Counted from the first letter of the stretch, positions 10,695 through 25,350 are shown. The stretch is 64,000 nt of DNA from Adiantum capillus-veneris (GCA_014529385.2 CM043950.1:157949545-158013544); one strand, 5' to 3'. The notes: generated from the letters alone by a model not told the origin. Program-made: numbers and translations.

Positions 10695-12208
10695 CTTGCT
10701 AATGTGAATAACAAGAGTGCTTGGGTGGAGAGAGCAATAAAAAGCATAACACCTAGTTAGATAGCATGAACAATACTTCAAAAGAGAGAGAAATTAAGCA
10801 GTTGACAATAGTTGAGGACTAGATTTTCATGGAGCTCATCCCCCCTCCAAAAGGCTTTGTATTATGGTTTCTCCCATCAAGAGAGACATTTTACAATACA
10901 ATCCTTTGTGTTCCTTCAATACTGTCTAGTGCAATGAAGATGGAAAATTCATGCACTAAGCAAAACACTTATCAAACACAACATCAATTTCCTCACGGTC
11001 TCAGACCCAAGACCTCACACACCTTCGAAGATGGTGAGAGCTAGCGGGGTATGAGAGTAGATTGAGAGGAGGAAGGAGTATTCTTACGAGAAAGATGTAC
11101 ATATCCTCACATAATCACTCATATTAGCATAGCTTAGCTTAGTAATTATCATTGTAGAGGAGATGAGCATGCATTGAAGCTTTGCTCTTCGTTGGATTTG
11201 CATCAAAAAGCCAAGAGTTGTTGGTGTAGGCATCCCTTCTACAAGCTTGGAGTAGGTGGTAAGCTTTTTATTAAAGCTTGAGAAGGAGAGAGAGTCTTCT
11301 TTGCTTCACACATGAGATTGTGTGAGTGTGTGTGTGATAATTCCTTGAAAAAATCAGCCCCCTCTCTCTCTTGGTTGACCTCCCTTGCTAAATTCTCATG
11401 CTACAGCCCTATTGGACCTCCCCATGCCTAGCCAATGGAAATTAAGCAGCATAAGTGATAGCCTTATGACATGTTTCCCCTTTTCCCCTTTTGTGAGAGC
11501 TTTAGGTAATTAATAAATGCAACTAAACTCTCATTGGACCCCTTTGCCTCCTAGCCAATAGGACTCATGCAAGCCATTGGGCTTGAATGCTCATTGGTCC
11601 CCTTGGGAGATTGTCCAATAGTCTTCTAGAGAGCTCAATTCTTATTGGTTCTTTTATTAAATGTTTTTAAATTAATTAAACTAGATTTACTCTAGTCTAA
11701 TTCTCATTGGTCCACCTCCATGGCCATTCAATAGGATTTGAGTACACCTTGTGGGCATCTGGCCTAGGGAGCTGACATGTGTCCCTCTTTCCCCTTGTGT
11801 ACAAATGAAGCTTGTGAGTGTGTGTGGGTGTTTCTCTCTCATCCCCTACTTCTTGGGCTCGCCCCCTCCTATGTAGGGCTTGAAAAAGAATTTCTGGGAC
11901 ACACTCAAAGCATCCAATTCCCCTAATGTTTGACCTTTGGACACAACCTTTGAATTTTGGAACCTTAGCATTTTGGAAGTCTTAATGGGATGAACCTTAG
12001 GGTCTTTTGAGCCCATTGTTGCACATAGCTCTTTTGCAGATGGCCCCGCCTTTGGATCCCTATTTTCCCTCCTTTGGATCCCTACTGTGGCCGGTCTGCT
12101 AGCTTAACCAATATTCTAGCTTTTTCTCCCCTGGCACTTCCCCATATTAAATGATCACTTTAACATGTGAAAATCATTTAGGAGAATTAGATATTGATTA
12201 TTATGAAA
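10695..12208 (-). repeat. 5' LTR of old chromovirus, 3' end deleted
   Basis: Reverse-complement match to the 1.59-kb LTR of the young copy. Matching stretches include GGAGGGGGGA-type runs near 10850, the CCAAT/ATTGG-rich block at 11400-11760 and the outer end near 12150-12206 (AAATCATTTAGGAGAATTAG). The outermost bases read TTATGAAA where the intact family ends TTATGACA. The inner end is cut at about 10695-10700, where LTR sequence runs straight into gag. The primer-binding site and untranslated leader are absent. Confidence 0.85.
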
Positions 12209-13790
12209 AAACCAAAATACCAATGGAGAATTAAAGCTAAAAAAACCATCATCATTGATACCTACAACTCAGGAAATCAGTGTGTCAAAGCATCCAGATG
12301 GTACAATTAGACAAAGAGCACAGAAATTACAAATTCTGCTATTTAGAAAACATCAATAGGAAACCTCGACCACGGAAACCCTTGACTTAACTACTCAAGA
12401 CCCAACTCTGGCACATCATAGTGGTTTGAATTGCATTGACCTTCAAAGCATAATAGAGCCAACGACAGCTATGCAGACACGATTGTTCAACCCATGCATA
12501 CAGGCATCCTGGAGTACTCCATCTAGGAGGGGTGAAAGGAAACTTCAGTAATTAAGGGCAATGAATGAAGGGGGAGGAAAAAAATTGGATGTAAAGTGTG
12601 GTTTTTTGCAAAATTACCTAATAGTGCCCTTAAAAAATCATCAACAAGGGAATTTTAACTGATGACATCTCCCCGATGAATGTAAATAGTGTATATATTA
12701 TCAAAAAATACATAAACAATAGTCATTTTTGCTTATTTTCATCAATTTATCTTGATATTCGATCTTAAAAAGGAGAAATCCACCAAAAAGTAGACTTTTA
12801 TATACTTTATTATTTTCTTTGATTTTTTTAATAAACAGGTCAAAAATTAATAATAAATAGCAAATAAGTTCAGATGGAGAAACTGAAGATACGTTGATGA
12901 TCAGAAGAACAAGATGGACAGGCACAAAAAAATTCAATCAAAACAACAAACAAAAGAGGGAAGCCTAAATTAGGCCGCCAAGGCCTGTTTCTGCAAATTC
13001 TCGCAGAATGAGCTAACATAGTCGGATTGAGAAAACAATTGAGTCTAACGTAGATTTCATGGCCTAGTAGAACTAACAACGGAATCTGGGGGAAATATTT
13101 TGGGAAGTCCAAGTATAAATATCTTAGGTGGCCCAAAATAACCTCATTTTCACTAATCACTCTTGGAGGAGAGAGCTGTCTACCTTCTTTGCACGCGATT
13201 TTGGAGTCCACAGTCGCCCATTTTCAGCACCGTCTCACACGATCCATGAGGGGTAAGTTCTAAACTCATCAAAGAACATTTCTATACAGTCGGGTAGCAA
13301 GTCTACGCCCAGGAAAAAATCCTAGAATTCTAGCTGTGTAGGGATTCCTACGACACAAAAACGACCATAGCGGCTTGTCAGCTCAACCGAATTGGACAAG
13401 ACTTGAACTGTAGCATGCCCCTAGATAGTAGAGCACTTCCATATCATTAGATGAACATTTGGCAGGGGTCGAGGGGGGCCCAAGTAAATAATCTAGGTTC
13501 TAGCCACATGCCAGAATTGGATTCTGACTCCACTGGCAGCTTATAGACAAGCTCTATACACAATGTACCTAGATGGTTTCAAGAAAACGATCAAAGAAAG
13601 CTCTCAAACAGAAGGAAATGGCTCGAAGACTACAAAGTATCAAATTGATAAATGAAGTCAAACTCACTACGAATGAGCCCAAACTGGATGAGCAGCATCA
13701 AGACTATGTAGCAGACAAGTCAATGGCTTCAAAAGCGACCAAAAAACTCTATACACTAAGTAGTAACAAAAACCGGTGATTTTAGAGTCA
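12209..13790. other. no recognisable gene; unassigned sequence
   Basis: AT-rich sequence with only short frames (12701-12937, 12870-13211 on minus; 13573-13779 on plus, the last rich in lysine). None matches a family I know. The segment 13260-13560 could be the leader of the large element whose tandem array follows, but no LTR edge or primer-binding site is visible. Confidence 0.45.
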
Positions 13791-14690
13791 ACAAGAGCAC
13801 AAAGTGATTCCAACACGATCAAACCTTACCAAATTCATTTTAGGACTTGTTTTACATGTATTAAAGATGTGTAGGTCATAAAATTATCTTTTCATGCAAA
13901 AAAGTGATTGTTGTTAATAATTTCGTTATTATTTACTTTTGTGCACATTTGGCTTGAAAATTATCTTGTCACTTCACCTGTTACTTGTACACATCTATCA
14001 GATACCATATGTCAAGTATGAGCCCAAAAGATCAAGAAAATCTTTGATTTTGTCAAAAAAACACACTAAAGACTCTTTTGTCTAAATTTTGACTTAACTG
14101 TCACATTTTTTGATCCAAATCATCCCATATCTCACACAGAGGATCTATATCATGCCTAGAACCAACTTGCAACAAAAAATGTCCAAGTTGATGAAAAAGT
14201 TAATTATCGTGATTATTTACTTTTTTACCAGAATGAGCTCAAATTTCAGCTTTGACCTTATGGGACCAAAGTGCATGATGTTCCAAGCCAACCAATCAAG
14301 TTTGATCACTTTTGGATCACAAAAACCCAAAATTCCTTCATATCTAGTGTTCCAAACTCTGAAACCTAATTTTGGCACCATTTCCACCTAGTACACTCAA
14401 ATGAGTCCACACTTCACTCAGAGAATCTAAATCACATATATTTTAAGCGTATGATGTCAAAAATGCAAAAAATTGGAAAATTTTTCCATCTGTAAATAAT
14501 CGTGATTATTTACTTTAGTTGCACATTTTGCCTGGATTGCATGGTTTTGACCCTTACATGTCTTTATGCATCTATGCTCCAAAATGGATCTGAAGCAAAA
14601 TGGACATCATTTGCTAGCAATTTAGCCTCAAGGCATTTCAGAGTGAAATTCGTGGAATTTTCTAACTTTGACATTGTATTCTCCTATTAG
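13790..14690 (+). repeat. Degenerate tandem array A, about 285-bp unit
   Basis: A conserved core with two inverted arms, AATAATC and GATTATTTACTTT, recurs near 13918, 14203 and 14495, spacing about 285-292 bp. Each core is followed by a GCACATTT- or CCAGAATG-type segment. Between cores lie related sentences such as TCACTTTTGGATCACAAAA. The same unit is found in array B (30290-31620) and once near 41350, so it belongs to a family of large elements. Confidence 0.75.
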
Positions 14691-17670
14691 GTACAAAGCA
14701 AGCGGCTGAAAAAGCAAAGAAGAGGATGAATCAAAAAAGAGAAACTGTAAGAATTTATACCATACTAGTTGGAGCCGAGCTCTGTGAAAATGGCAAAGGC
14801 AACCTACTTATCCAAAGAGCAGCTTGAAGAAAACACTACTACAGTCTTCGTCGGAAGGTTCAAGAGTGAAGATGGAAACTAGGTAGAGTTACAAATTCTA
14901 CCCAAGGAAGTTTATGATGTAGCGGCAAAGCTAGACACTAAAGAAACCAACACAAATACTGGGACTTCAAGAATTTTACGACCAAGAGCCATGTGGAGTA
15001 GATTTCCAGCGGGCCTATGAACTATTAGCCACTATCAAAGAGGATGGATCTGCTCAGATCACGGATCAACAAGGCCAGAAAGTTGAAATGGTTATCAACA
15101 AGGACATAGTGGCCAAGGCACTAAAGCTACCAATGGAAGGTATGACAATGAGGGCTAAGGATAGGAATTCAGCTAGCACATTCACCAAGGATATAGCTGC
15201 CGCCACTTTCTTCGACCTCATTCTAAAGAAAGTGGAGGATCCCGCCCGCATCTTTATCATCAATACTTCCATTTACTCTCAAAGAGACCACCAAGATACA
15301 CAACTCCAAATCATGTAGTTGAAACTACTTTTCACGCAAGTGTTGAAGTCAACAACAAGGCAAGCAGTAGCTCACATGTAGTACGTGCTTCCAACACTCA
15401 AGAGCACAAAGAAGGAAGGAGAGATAACATATCTGGGTGTTCCAGAAGTTCTAGCACAAATCACATACCATGCTATTGGAATGGCATATAACTTGCCACC
15501 AACCCCAAATCAAAATACACGGATAGTCTCAGCTCCACCCTCTCCACAAACCACTAGATCAAAGAAGAAAAGGGAATATAAATCGGATGATGAATCAACA
15601 GGAATTTTGCATGAAGCCCACAACAGTGAAAGCTTTGACAATGAAGAAAGAGTTCAAGGAGAGAGGAAATGAAGAAGAAAGTAGTGGTAGCCCATCAAGA
15701 AGAACCTCAGAAGAAAGCAAGGTTCGAGAGGAAAAAAGAGTCTTATGAAAGAAGCCACCAAGCTAAAGGAGAAAACCCAGAATCATGGAGTTCGAGAGAG
15801 ATCAAGGGTCCAAGGACCAAGAACCCCACAAAGAAGGTCCCAGAAGATCCGAAGGATTTGCTTGAACGTATGAAGAAGCCAAAGCCTTGAAGATACAAGA
15901 AGCTCTAGAAGCACAAAGGAAAGCAAGAGAAGAACCGGATGTGCAACAAAGGCAAGCAGAAGATGCACAACAACCTGAACAACAACATGAACAAGGACAG
16001 ATGTCTACAAGACCCACTTCACCCACTACGGAACAAGAAGACCATCCCATGCCAAGTCCAAGTCGAAGCCCTTCACCAACTGCTAAATCCAATGAAGGAG
16101 AGGAAGCAAAGGAAAGAGAGAAACAACAGGAGGAAGCCAGTTATGAACAACCTAAGGAAAGTGACAAAGGTAAGGCTAGCCTTGAAGATACAAGAAGCTC
16201 TAGAAGCACAAAGGAAAGCAAGAGAAGAACCGGATGTGCAACAAAGGCAAGCAAAAGATGCACAACAACCTGAACAACAACATGAACAAGGAGAGATGTC
16301 TACAGGACCCACTTCACCCACTACGGAACAAGAAGACCATCCCATGCCAAGTCCAAGCCCTTCACCAACTGCTAAATCCAATGAAAGAGAGGAAGCAAAG
16401 GAAAGAGAGAAACAACAGGAGGAAGCCAGTTATGAACAACCTAAGGAAAGTCACAAAGGTAAGGCTGGACCTTCTACAAAAACACAACCAAAATCAGCTA
16501 AAGAAACTACAAAGCCTTAAGAAGAATCGGTTGAACTATCTACGAAGCCACAAGCACAATCCGTTGCATCATCAAAAGAGCTGCAAGCCAAATCTGTTGG
16601 AACTTCAAAGCAAACTCAAGTAGAACCTGAAGAATGGGAAACAATGGATGAAGTGATTGTCCAAGTAAATGAATATGCAAAGCAGATGCAGATGATGACA
16701 TAAAATATGCGAACAACAACTCTAAGCCGCAGTGCTAAATCTAAAGAGTTGGAATAGGTAATAGATGATCTACAAGGTGAGCTCAAGGACGGGATGGACA
16801 ACATCATTGAAGATCTTCAAGGACAGATCAAAGAAGTAAAAAATGAAGCAAAACAACAGCAAGCTGTTAAGGAAAGGCAGCAGAAAGAGATGGTAGATTT
16901 AGAAGATCTCCTCATGAAGCTGTCAGATGCATGCAAAAGCAAGGACCAACAAGTGACGAAAGTGATCAACGAACTTTTAATCACTACTTCAGTCAATCCA
17001 AAAGATCCAAGTGAAATTATAGGTAGCCAATGCCACTGCCAAGAATTAATGGTAGGCACACAAAGAATTAAAGAAGAAGAGGTGGACATGGCTCAATTAC
17101 CCAAAACTGCAAGCTCGAGAGGAAGGACTAGCAACGGAGTAATACATGGTGAAAACCCTAACGGGTGCCATGAAATTCTTCAAGATCCTCCTTGAACTCT
17201 CATGTACAATGCTCTAAAAAATCTGCAGAATGCTGCTTATATGCATTCAAGCTTTTCATGAGCCTGAGCAAGCAGGAGACCCATGGATGTCTTTCTCAGA
17301 AGGTAACAAAGGCTTGTGCTATGATTTGAGCGGACAACCTTCAGAAGAAGTCCTCTACGGCTTCTACACCAAATGTATGTTCTTGCCATCAAGCAATATG
17401 TTGGCATTCGAAGAGGCTTTTTATACACGATTCTTCACATGGTGGACAAAGATTTTTGGGCTAGTGATCAACAATTTGACATCAAGGTTTGTTGGCTATT
17501 CTACCATCAAACTTAAAACCAAAGTCACTATTCAATTTCTGCAAGTCCCTGACAAAGATAGACACATCAGATATGAAAAATCTCTATACGCAGTTAAAGA
17601 CCGCCTCACCAGCCATCAACTCAAAGACTATTTCATCCCATGAAACTGTGTCAAGGGATGACACATTCAA
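14691..17670 (+). pseudogene. Interior of large degenerate LTR element: Gag-like, Pro/Gln-rich and coiled-coil frames
   Basis: Successive broken frames: 15088-15318 (KVEMVINKDIVAKALKLPM), 15385-15672, the Pro/Gln/Glu-rich 15887-16520, a coiled-coil frame at 16794-17195 with heptad-like Lys/Gln/Glu repeats, and 17230-17643, an aromatic-rich frame ending RHIRYEKSLYAVKDRLTSH. No RT, RNase H or integrase motif is seen, so the element looks non-autonomous. The last frame has a counterpart near 29340-29430 (YFKITDDLLGMRDRLWNGK). I cannot name the proteins; a Gag-like role is inferred from position after the leader array. Confidence 0.5.
15885..16474 (+). repeat. 295-bp tandem duplication inside coding-like region
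   Basis: The segment beginning CCTTGAAGATACAAGAAGC at 15885 recurs at 16180 and extends to about 16474. Copies are nearly identical; the second lacks 6 bp (TCGAAG-type) in the serine/proline stretch. The period of 295 is not a multiple of three, so the two copies are read in different frames. Both stay open. Confidence 0.9.
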
Positions 17671-17681
17671 GGAGGGGGGAA
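17671..17681 (+). promoter_or_regulatory. Polypurine tract
   Basis: GGAGGGGGGAA directly before a TGTTAG LTR start. It is the plus-strand primer site for reverse transcription and defines the element as plus-oriented. Confidence 0.8.
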
Positions 17682-18100
17682 TGTTAGCAGCAAGCTGACC
17701 CGTGTATCATTTTTTTGGAGCTTTTACTGTAAAAAAACTTATTCTTTTGATAAATCGGGAATATTGTAACTCCTATTTTCCAAGTGGATATTGTAATCAA
17801 TGAGACGGGGCTTCAAGCCTCCAAATTGTATCAACTCATTCTTAGTTAGAGCTCCCAGATTATTAGCGACACGATGTTAGGTAACGGAAAACAACATAAG
17901 GCATAGTTTATCATTTGGCAGAGGGACCTTTTTGCATAACATTGGACAAACCAACACAAAGTTCATAGAGAGAGCTTTCTCAATAAGTTTTCTAGCCTAT
18001 TCATTTTACAAACAAAGCTCCCTCAAGAAGCTCCCTCTCCATCTCTACGCTTTTGCACTCGAAGCATTATATGATTGTGATCACTAAATACTTTCCCTAT
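17682..18100 (+). repeat. 3' LTR of large degenerate element, interrupted by a solo LTR
   Basis: Begins TGTTAGCAGCAAGCTGACCC right after the polypurine tract. It contains an AATATTGTAACTCC-type stretch and TATTGTAATCAATGAG, loosely like the LTR at 40685. At 18100 it is split by a chromovirus solo LTR with target duplication CCTAT. LTR or flanking sequence resumes at 19884. The right end is not identified. Confidence 0.65.
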
Positions 18101-19878
<1,778 letters not shown>

Positions 19879-19883
19879 CCTAT

Positions 19884-20990
19884 TCTACATTTCAAACTTC
19901 TTTGCACTCTAGTCTTCTTCCTCTCTTTCCTTGCAAAAAGTATGTAGAACCAATTGAACATCTCGTAAAGGACATTTCTCTTTTTTCTTCCACCTCCATG
20001 CCGTGTATTCTTGAAATACACATCTTTTTCTTAATAGTGTGAGTGCTCCATTCCTTGGCTACTCTAGATGCCCAATGAACCATAGGTGTCGAGAAAAAAT
20101 GCACTATGTGAAAAAATAATGTGCTAGAAAAAAAATAAGCTTTAGTTCAGACACAAATGCATTTTGACTATAGAGACCAAGTGTTCAACCCACCATGCAA
20201 TGTGTTATGTGTGTCTCCCCCATGCATCCACCAATTGTGATGTGAAACTATTGATTACAAACTTTAAGGTGGATATCTCATCACAGGTTAGATTTACCTT
20301 CTCTAGCATACAAAAGATATCATCAATAGACTGCCACACACGAGCACGTTACGTCTATGGGTGGTAATGTCACACAAATTTCTCCACAATCAGAACTCAT
20401 TACGACTTTGGGAGCCGAAATTGTATCAAATCAAATGCCTAGCTTTACTACCACCCATACATGTTTTATTAGGGTGATCATGTGTACCTCTAGATGTCTT
20501 CTTGTCCTTTGATAGCTCAACTACACCACCATGTAAACCAAAACACGATAGAATAGCCTCAAGTTCTCTTATACACTCTTTCCTTCTCGCTACAGGCTCC
20601 ATATTTCAAGCATAATTAATATGGAGCATTAGTAACTTGTCAAGAAATTGTAAACATACATGAAGGGTGCACACATGCACATTTATTAGTGGAATCGGTA
20701 GAATAGAATCCCAATTTCAATCGTCCATGTCTCAATTAGGGGGTACACTTTGGTCACAACTAAGGATGCCTTGAAATCATTGTTGGGTGAAAGCATGTAT
20801 AGGTAGTCCCAAAAGGGCTATCTTGGACACTCCTTTTTAAAGTAGTTTTTGGGAACTTTTGAGTCTACTTTTGATTTTTGGGGAAGGAAACTCAATGATG
20901 AGTAATGAAGATGGGGGGAATTTTTTAAAAAGGAGGGGTATGCATTTTTTACCACCCCTTGTAGTTCTTGGATGATGGTACAACCAAAGT
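19884..20990. other. no recognisable gene
   Basis: Short frames only. The first part probably continues the LTR split by the solo LTR. Nothing in 20100-20990 matches a known domain. Confidence 0.45.
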
Positions 20991-20999
20991 GTGTCAACC

Positions 21000-21762
21000 A
21001 TAGAAGATGGCATGGGCAGATATGTGTAGGCTAGCAGAAGCATGGCAAAAGACTGGAGCAGCTAGAAAGATCACAGGCTGACAGGTAGCAGCAAAAATAT
21101 ATGGTTGATGCGATTTATAGGCCAAGAAAGGCTCCAAGAGGAGCTAAGTTGGGGAGTAGGTGAAGGAGATGCAAGGTGCAGTATTTGGGTCCAGGAATGT
21201 AGAGCTTGAAGTGTTGAAGGAGCAAGTCCAAACAGCTCTTCAAACCGAGCTACGAAGCCCAAGATACTGGAGTTTGAAGGTTCATTGTGGTGCCGATTCT
21301 TGCCGGACAAGACAGTTGGGGATAGGTAGCCCAAGTGGACGTCAATGTATAGGTGCATAGTGCTCGATTTATGGAGCCTATACGTCTTTTCAAATTGCAG
21401 ATTAGAGCCACGAATTGCAGTTTATGGCCAGTTGAAGTTTTGTCGGGGGCTAGGTTGGTGCCCACCTGACCACATGGGGAGTCATGCCATCTGGTGTCTT
21501 TTGAGCCTCTACAAGGTTCTAGAGAAAGGTATGCATCATACGGACTCAACAAGAATTGACAGCTCGCCAAATGGAGTAGCGGTGGTGTGGAGATATTGAA
21601 GGTCAAAAGAAAGGGCATAGGGAGATAGACATGCCAATAACCACCCAACCATACCTATATATAGGCCCTTGGCCCTCCTATATATAGCCCTTGTACCGCA
21701 TGTGTATCTATCCGCCCTTGGCTAGGGCCGTGCCCTCCTATAGTCCTACCCTTGGCATGACA
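21000..21762 (-). repeat. 3' LTR of a minus-strand Ty3/gypsy element (left boundary uncertain)
   Basis: On the minus strand TGTCATGCCAAGGGTAGGAC follows a G-rich polypurine tract, the usual U3 start. Two CTATATATAGG motifs (about 21652-21685) are TATA-box candidates. The left end is not defined, so the start coordinate is approximate. Confidence 0.5.
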
Positions 21763-21776
21763 TTACTCCCCCCTTG
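21763..21776 (-). promoter_or_regulatory. Polypurine tract
   Basis: Minus strand AAGGGGGGAGTAA directly before TGTCATGCC. The GTAATGTCAT junction is the same string found at the 3' LTR junction of the chromovirus at 51481-51488, suggesting a related lineage. Confidence 0.7.
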
Positions 21777-22430
21777 GAGAAGTGTTTTCGTCCGCGAAAA
21801 CAAAAGTGGTAGGATCTTCATAAGAACAATAATGTTTTCCAAAGTGGTACCCGTCATGGATCCAGATGTTTGTTTGATCAAACACGGTACAGTAGGAGGT
21901 TCAATGAAATCAAGAGTAACATCGTGATTTTGCACATTGTTGTCCTTTTGAAACCATATAGTGTGTAGACTCAATTTAGAATGCACATGAGCATGCTTAA
22001 ATGAGTTATCACAAAAAAGATGTACCTGAAAGAGTACCGCTTTTCAGTTTTCGTGAAAGTAACTTGCTGACATAACTCATCAGTCAAGTATAAGTCCTTG
22101 ACTTGTTCTCAAATTTCATCAGTAAACAACCCCACCATAACTAGTGTTCAAAGTTGAGAACCTGATTTAAACATGAAGAGACTAAACCTAATAAAAAACA
22201 TGCTTTATCTGATAGTAAGTAAACTCCAAGTAGAGCAATAAATTGTGGCTAACTTGAAAAAATCCACAAACACCCAAACCGAGCTATGACCTCTATTGGT
22301 GATTAGTAGACCCAAAAGTAATCTCATAGAGATACTGCACATAGAGTGCAAAATGCTTCATAAGCAACAACTTGATGAATATGCATGTCGTTCGAAATCA
22401 GCCTTTGCTAAACACTATGGCCCATAACAC
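21777..22430 (-). pseudogene. Integrase remnant of a Ty3/gypsy element
   Basis: Reading the minus strand from about 22340, one frame gives MRLLLGLLITNRGHSSVWVF followed by VDFFKLATIYC. This resembles the start of a gypsy integrase core, where the usual opening aspartate motif and VDRFSKxAHF sit at these places. A cysteine pair lies just upstream. The rest is scrambled before the frames that lead to the polypurine tract. Motif-level evidence only. Confidence 0.4.
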
Positions 22431-24030
22431 CTACTGTTCATGCATTTAGCAAAAATCAGACCCGAACTTGTATATCCATGATCATCCACAATGCTTTGTG
22501 ATGCACCTAGCACACATTTAAAGAGAAATGTAAATAGTTCTGAAAAGAAACTAAATACTGAACCATATTAGAAGGTGAAACAGTGATCACTTCTAGGTAC
22601 AAATAATGAAACTTTTTCATTAAAAACTCATAGCCTTTCTATATGTAAAACAACCATCTGTAATGTTGTTTAGCAACACTTGTATCTTAACAACTCATTC
22701 TAAGTATCCGACAAGTTCTGGCCTGAAATTTCTCCTGATACGTCGTGTTGAAAATTGTCTAGAAAACAGATTTGACTAGCACCTAGGGACCTTGTCTTGA
22801 CACATACTTGAAATAGTGGGCGCCAGTGTCAGTCCCAGAGACTCATATTCGCCACATGTGGAATATGTCTCAACTAAGGATTTTTGAAAAAAGAACATCC
22901 TACAAGTACAAGATGTACTTGTGTGTGGAGGTAACTGCAAACACTCTACGACGGGAGTGAGAGGGACCCTCATTAGCCTTGCTCCACACTGGCTAAACCA
23001 AACTCTTGAGTCCCTAGACCATGTTGTATCGCATGTGACAACATGTGCCAGATCGAATTTGACAAGTAGGTGCATAACAGCATAATGTACATTGGACACT
23101 ACGGGCCTACGGCCCAAAATACTTGTTCGGACCTGCCCTTGGCATGTCCCTGGAGATTGAACTGAAATTTCAGTTACCCGTGTTCAAATGCACAGGAGTA
23201 TGTCTCCCACCTGTGAAAAACCAAGAAACATTTCACTGGAAACCCTGGGTGTTGCCTTCGCAATCCAAGCCCATTGGGTAGAATCTACGTAGTCCAACCC
23301 CCTGGTAAGATCCTTTGTAGGAACTGCTCAACTAGCACGTAATGGTAACCAACATACTCAACCGTGTACAAAATGATGAGAATCAACTCGAAAAGTTGAA
23401 GTTGTCCACTACCCCCTGGTAGTGTGCGAACTTCTTTCCTTGAAAGTACAATGGGGATAGGTCAAACTGTGATCCTGAATGCCTATGGGGTGATTTAGTA
23501 AACACGCGTTGGGGCGTACCTCAAAATTGTGATGCCATAGACACTCGTAGTGCTATAGAGAGAGCAAGAAATCCACATAAGTTAGATTCATAGCTTGTAA
23601 GAACAGCCATGATGTCTCTAGATTCCGTGGTATAGATTAGCTGCTGTGAGTTGAAGATTATCAAAAACTCAACTTGACTGTCACACTAAAAACATGTAAT
23701 GAAAAAATGACACCCTAGACATCCGTAATGACAAGACTCTTGCTTGTCTAGTAACGTCGATGTGTACTTCCCTAGGTAGATCTGTTCAATCTTGAAAAGA
23801 ATCACCCAAAGAATGCCAATAGTTAGGTCATGCCCTTGGCCTGGTAATGGCTCTTAGCGAGTGTGGCTCATAGCCATTATGCAAATTAGTGTTCAATGGA
23901 CGAACCTATGAAGACTAATTTGAGTAGCATCTTAGCCACGTGTTTGCTGAGAGTTAGAGCACCTTGGCTCATTCTGACTCACGAGAAAAACATGTATGAA
24001 AAGATTCTTGGAAGATTTTCATTATTCCCT

Positions 24031-24072
<42 letters not shown>

Positions 24073-25236
24073 ACAAGAGCATGCTAGGCTAAGGAACTTT
24101 CCTTAAGGTTTTAGAGTGTGTACCCAAGCTATGTGCTCTTACGCATCTTATGCCTAAATTGCAGCTTATCGTATAAGCATGCCACAGTTTTCCGGTATGA
24201 CTCTCTCATCCAGAGAGGTAAGAGAAAAATAGTAAACTCATTCCGACCCATCTACCATGCAGGGGTCGTGATTGTATGAGGACAACTTAGCATTGGCACT
24301 TTGCTCGTAAAATAAGTCCTAGATTTAGGTTCCTTTTAGTGTTGTTGTGTGTTGATAGCAACCAATAATCATATTAAACAATCCATCACTTAGTTTGTCC
24401 TTGACAGAGTTGCGAGTGTGATAGTGGAAGCGTAATACATGAAGCGATAGAATTGAATCCACCTCACTAGCATGCCTTGCATGCAGAATTGTAAGCCCTT
24501 GCGGAGAGTGATGGCCTCAGACGTGAGAACCAAAAACATAAGTGCCTTGCACAATTAGACTGGTAGTCCCTATTTTGCCAGTTCCCCGTAGCCTTGCTTC
24601 TTCTAAAATTGCCAAAGCACTTTGCTTTGCATAATGACAATAATTGACAAGTAAAGTGTAAACAGGGAAAAACAAGAAAAACTTAAACTTGGCTAACCTG
24701 GTCGTTGTTGCTGCAACCAATTGTCATGCAATTTGGAAGGAAAAACTCATTCCAAAATGGCTCATAGCCATATCTACACAAACGCCCTCATATATCCTAT
24801 ACACCCGTCTGGTACATAATGAAATAACCTGCAAACACATTGTCTATTCCTTTCCAATTTTGTATGCTCATAGCAGATGCAGAACGTGGCCAACTTCAAT
24901 GCAAGATGTATAAAATGAAGCCTTGCTTCATAAAACTATGTTTGGATTCATTTCCAACAAATACTATTGACGACAGATTGTCATAGCAAAGACACTCACC
25001 TTGTCGATCATGCACAAAAAATGGACTTTGTCTACTTGTACATCATATTGTGAAGCAAACAAATATGTGCAAGGTATGAATGTGTACCCAGTTAGCTTGA
25101 TTATGGTTGTCCTTGACTAGATAAATTTGTCTCAATTGACGAAACCTCTGGAAAACTTTGTCAAGGAACCATATACGAGCAACAATGAAGATCTAGAATG
25201 CGACAGAGAGAAACCCCTGTTGACTTCTCAAGCTAG
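22431..25236. other. no recognisable gene; contains a GA microsatellite
   Basis: Short frames without known motifs (for example 22776-23117 and 24517-24720 on minus). A GA repeat occupies 24032-24072. Phrases such as TGGCTCATAGCC recur (about 23860, 24760), hinting at old dispersed repeats. Confidence 0.4.
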
Positions 25237-25350
25237 AACGGGGACTTTTCCCGTCTCAAATGCGGCTCATAGTCTTTGCATGTCTTACAAATTCAAGATG
25301 GGGACTTTCCCATCTTGATTTCAGTTCATAGCTTTTGCATGTCTTTCCCA
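25237..25350. repeat. Imperfect direct repeat, about 62-bp period
   Basis: GGGACTTTTCCCGTCTCAAA followed by CTCATAGTCTTTGCATGTCTT is repeated as GGGGACTTTCCCATCTTGAT followed by TTCATAGCTTTTGCATGTCTT. Confidence 0.7.

Larger units (their letters stand above)
5496..12208 (-). mobile_element. Old chromovirus copy (Ty3/gypsy), 3' LTR missing
   Basis: Reading right to left: a 5' LTR (about 12208 to 10700), gag-protease, RT, RNase H, integrase and chromodomain frames. A 3' non-coding tail (about 5830 to 5500) then closely follows 51127-51470 of the young copy. Homology stops where the polypurine tract and 3' LTR should begin. The copy is broken by stops, a 19-bp-scale deletion in integrase and a deletion joining LTR to gag. 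It belongs to the same family as 44172-53073. Confidence 0.9.

Noticed and set aside
13918-14520. AATAATCGTGATTATT cores as a miniature inverted-repeat transposon
   Set aside because: They recur at a fixed period of about 285 bp within arrays and lack target duplications, so tandem-unit structure fits better.
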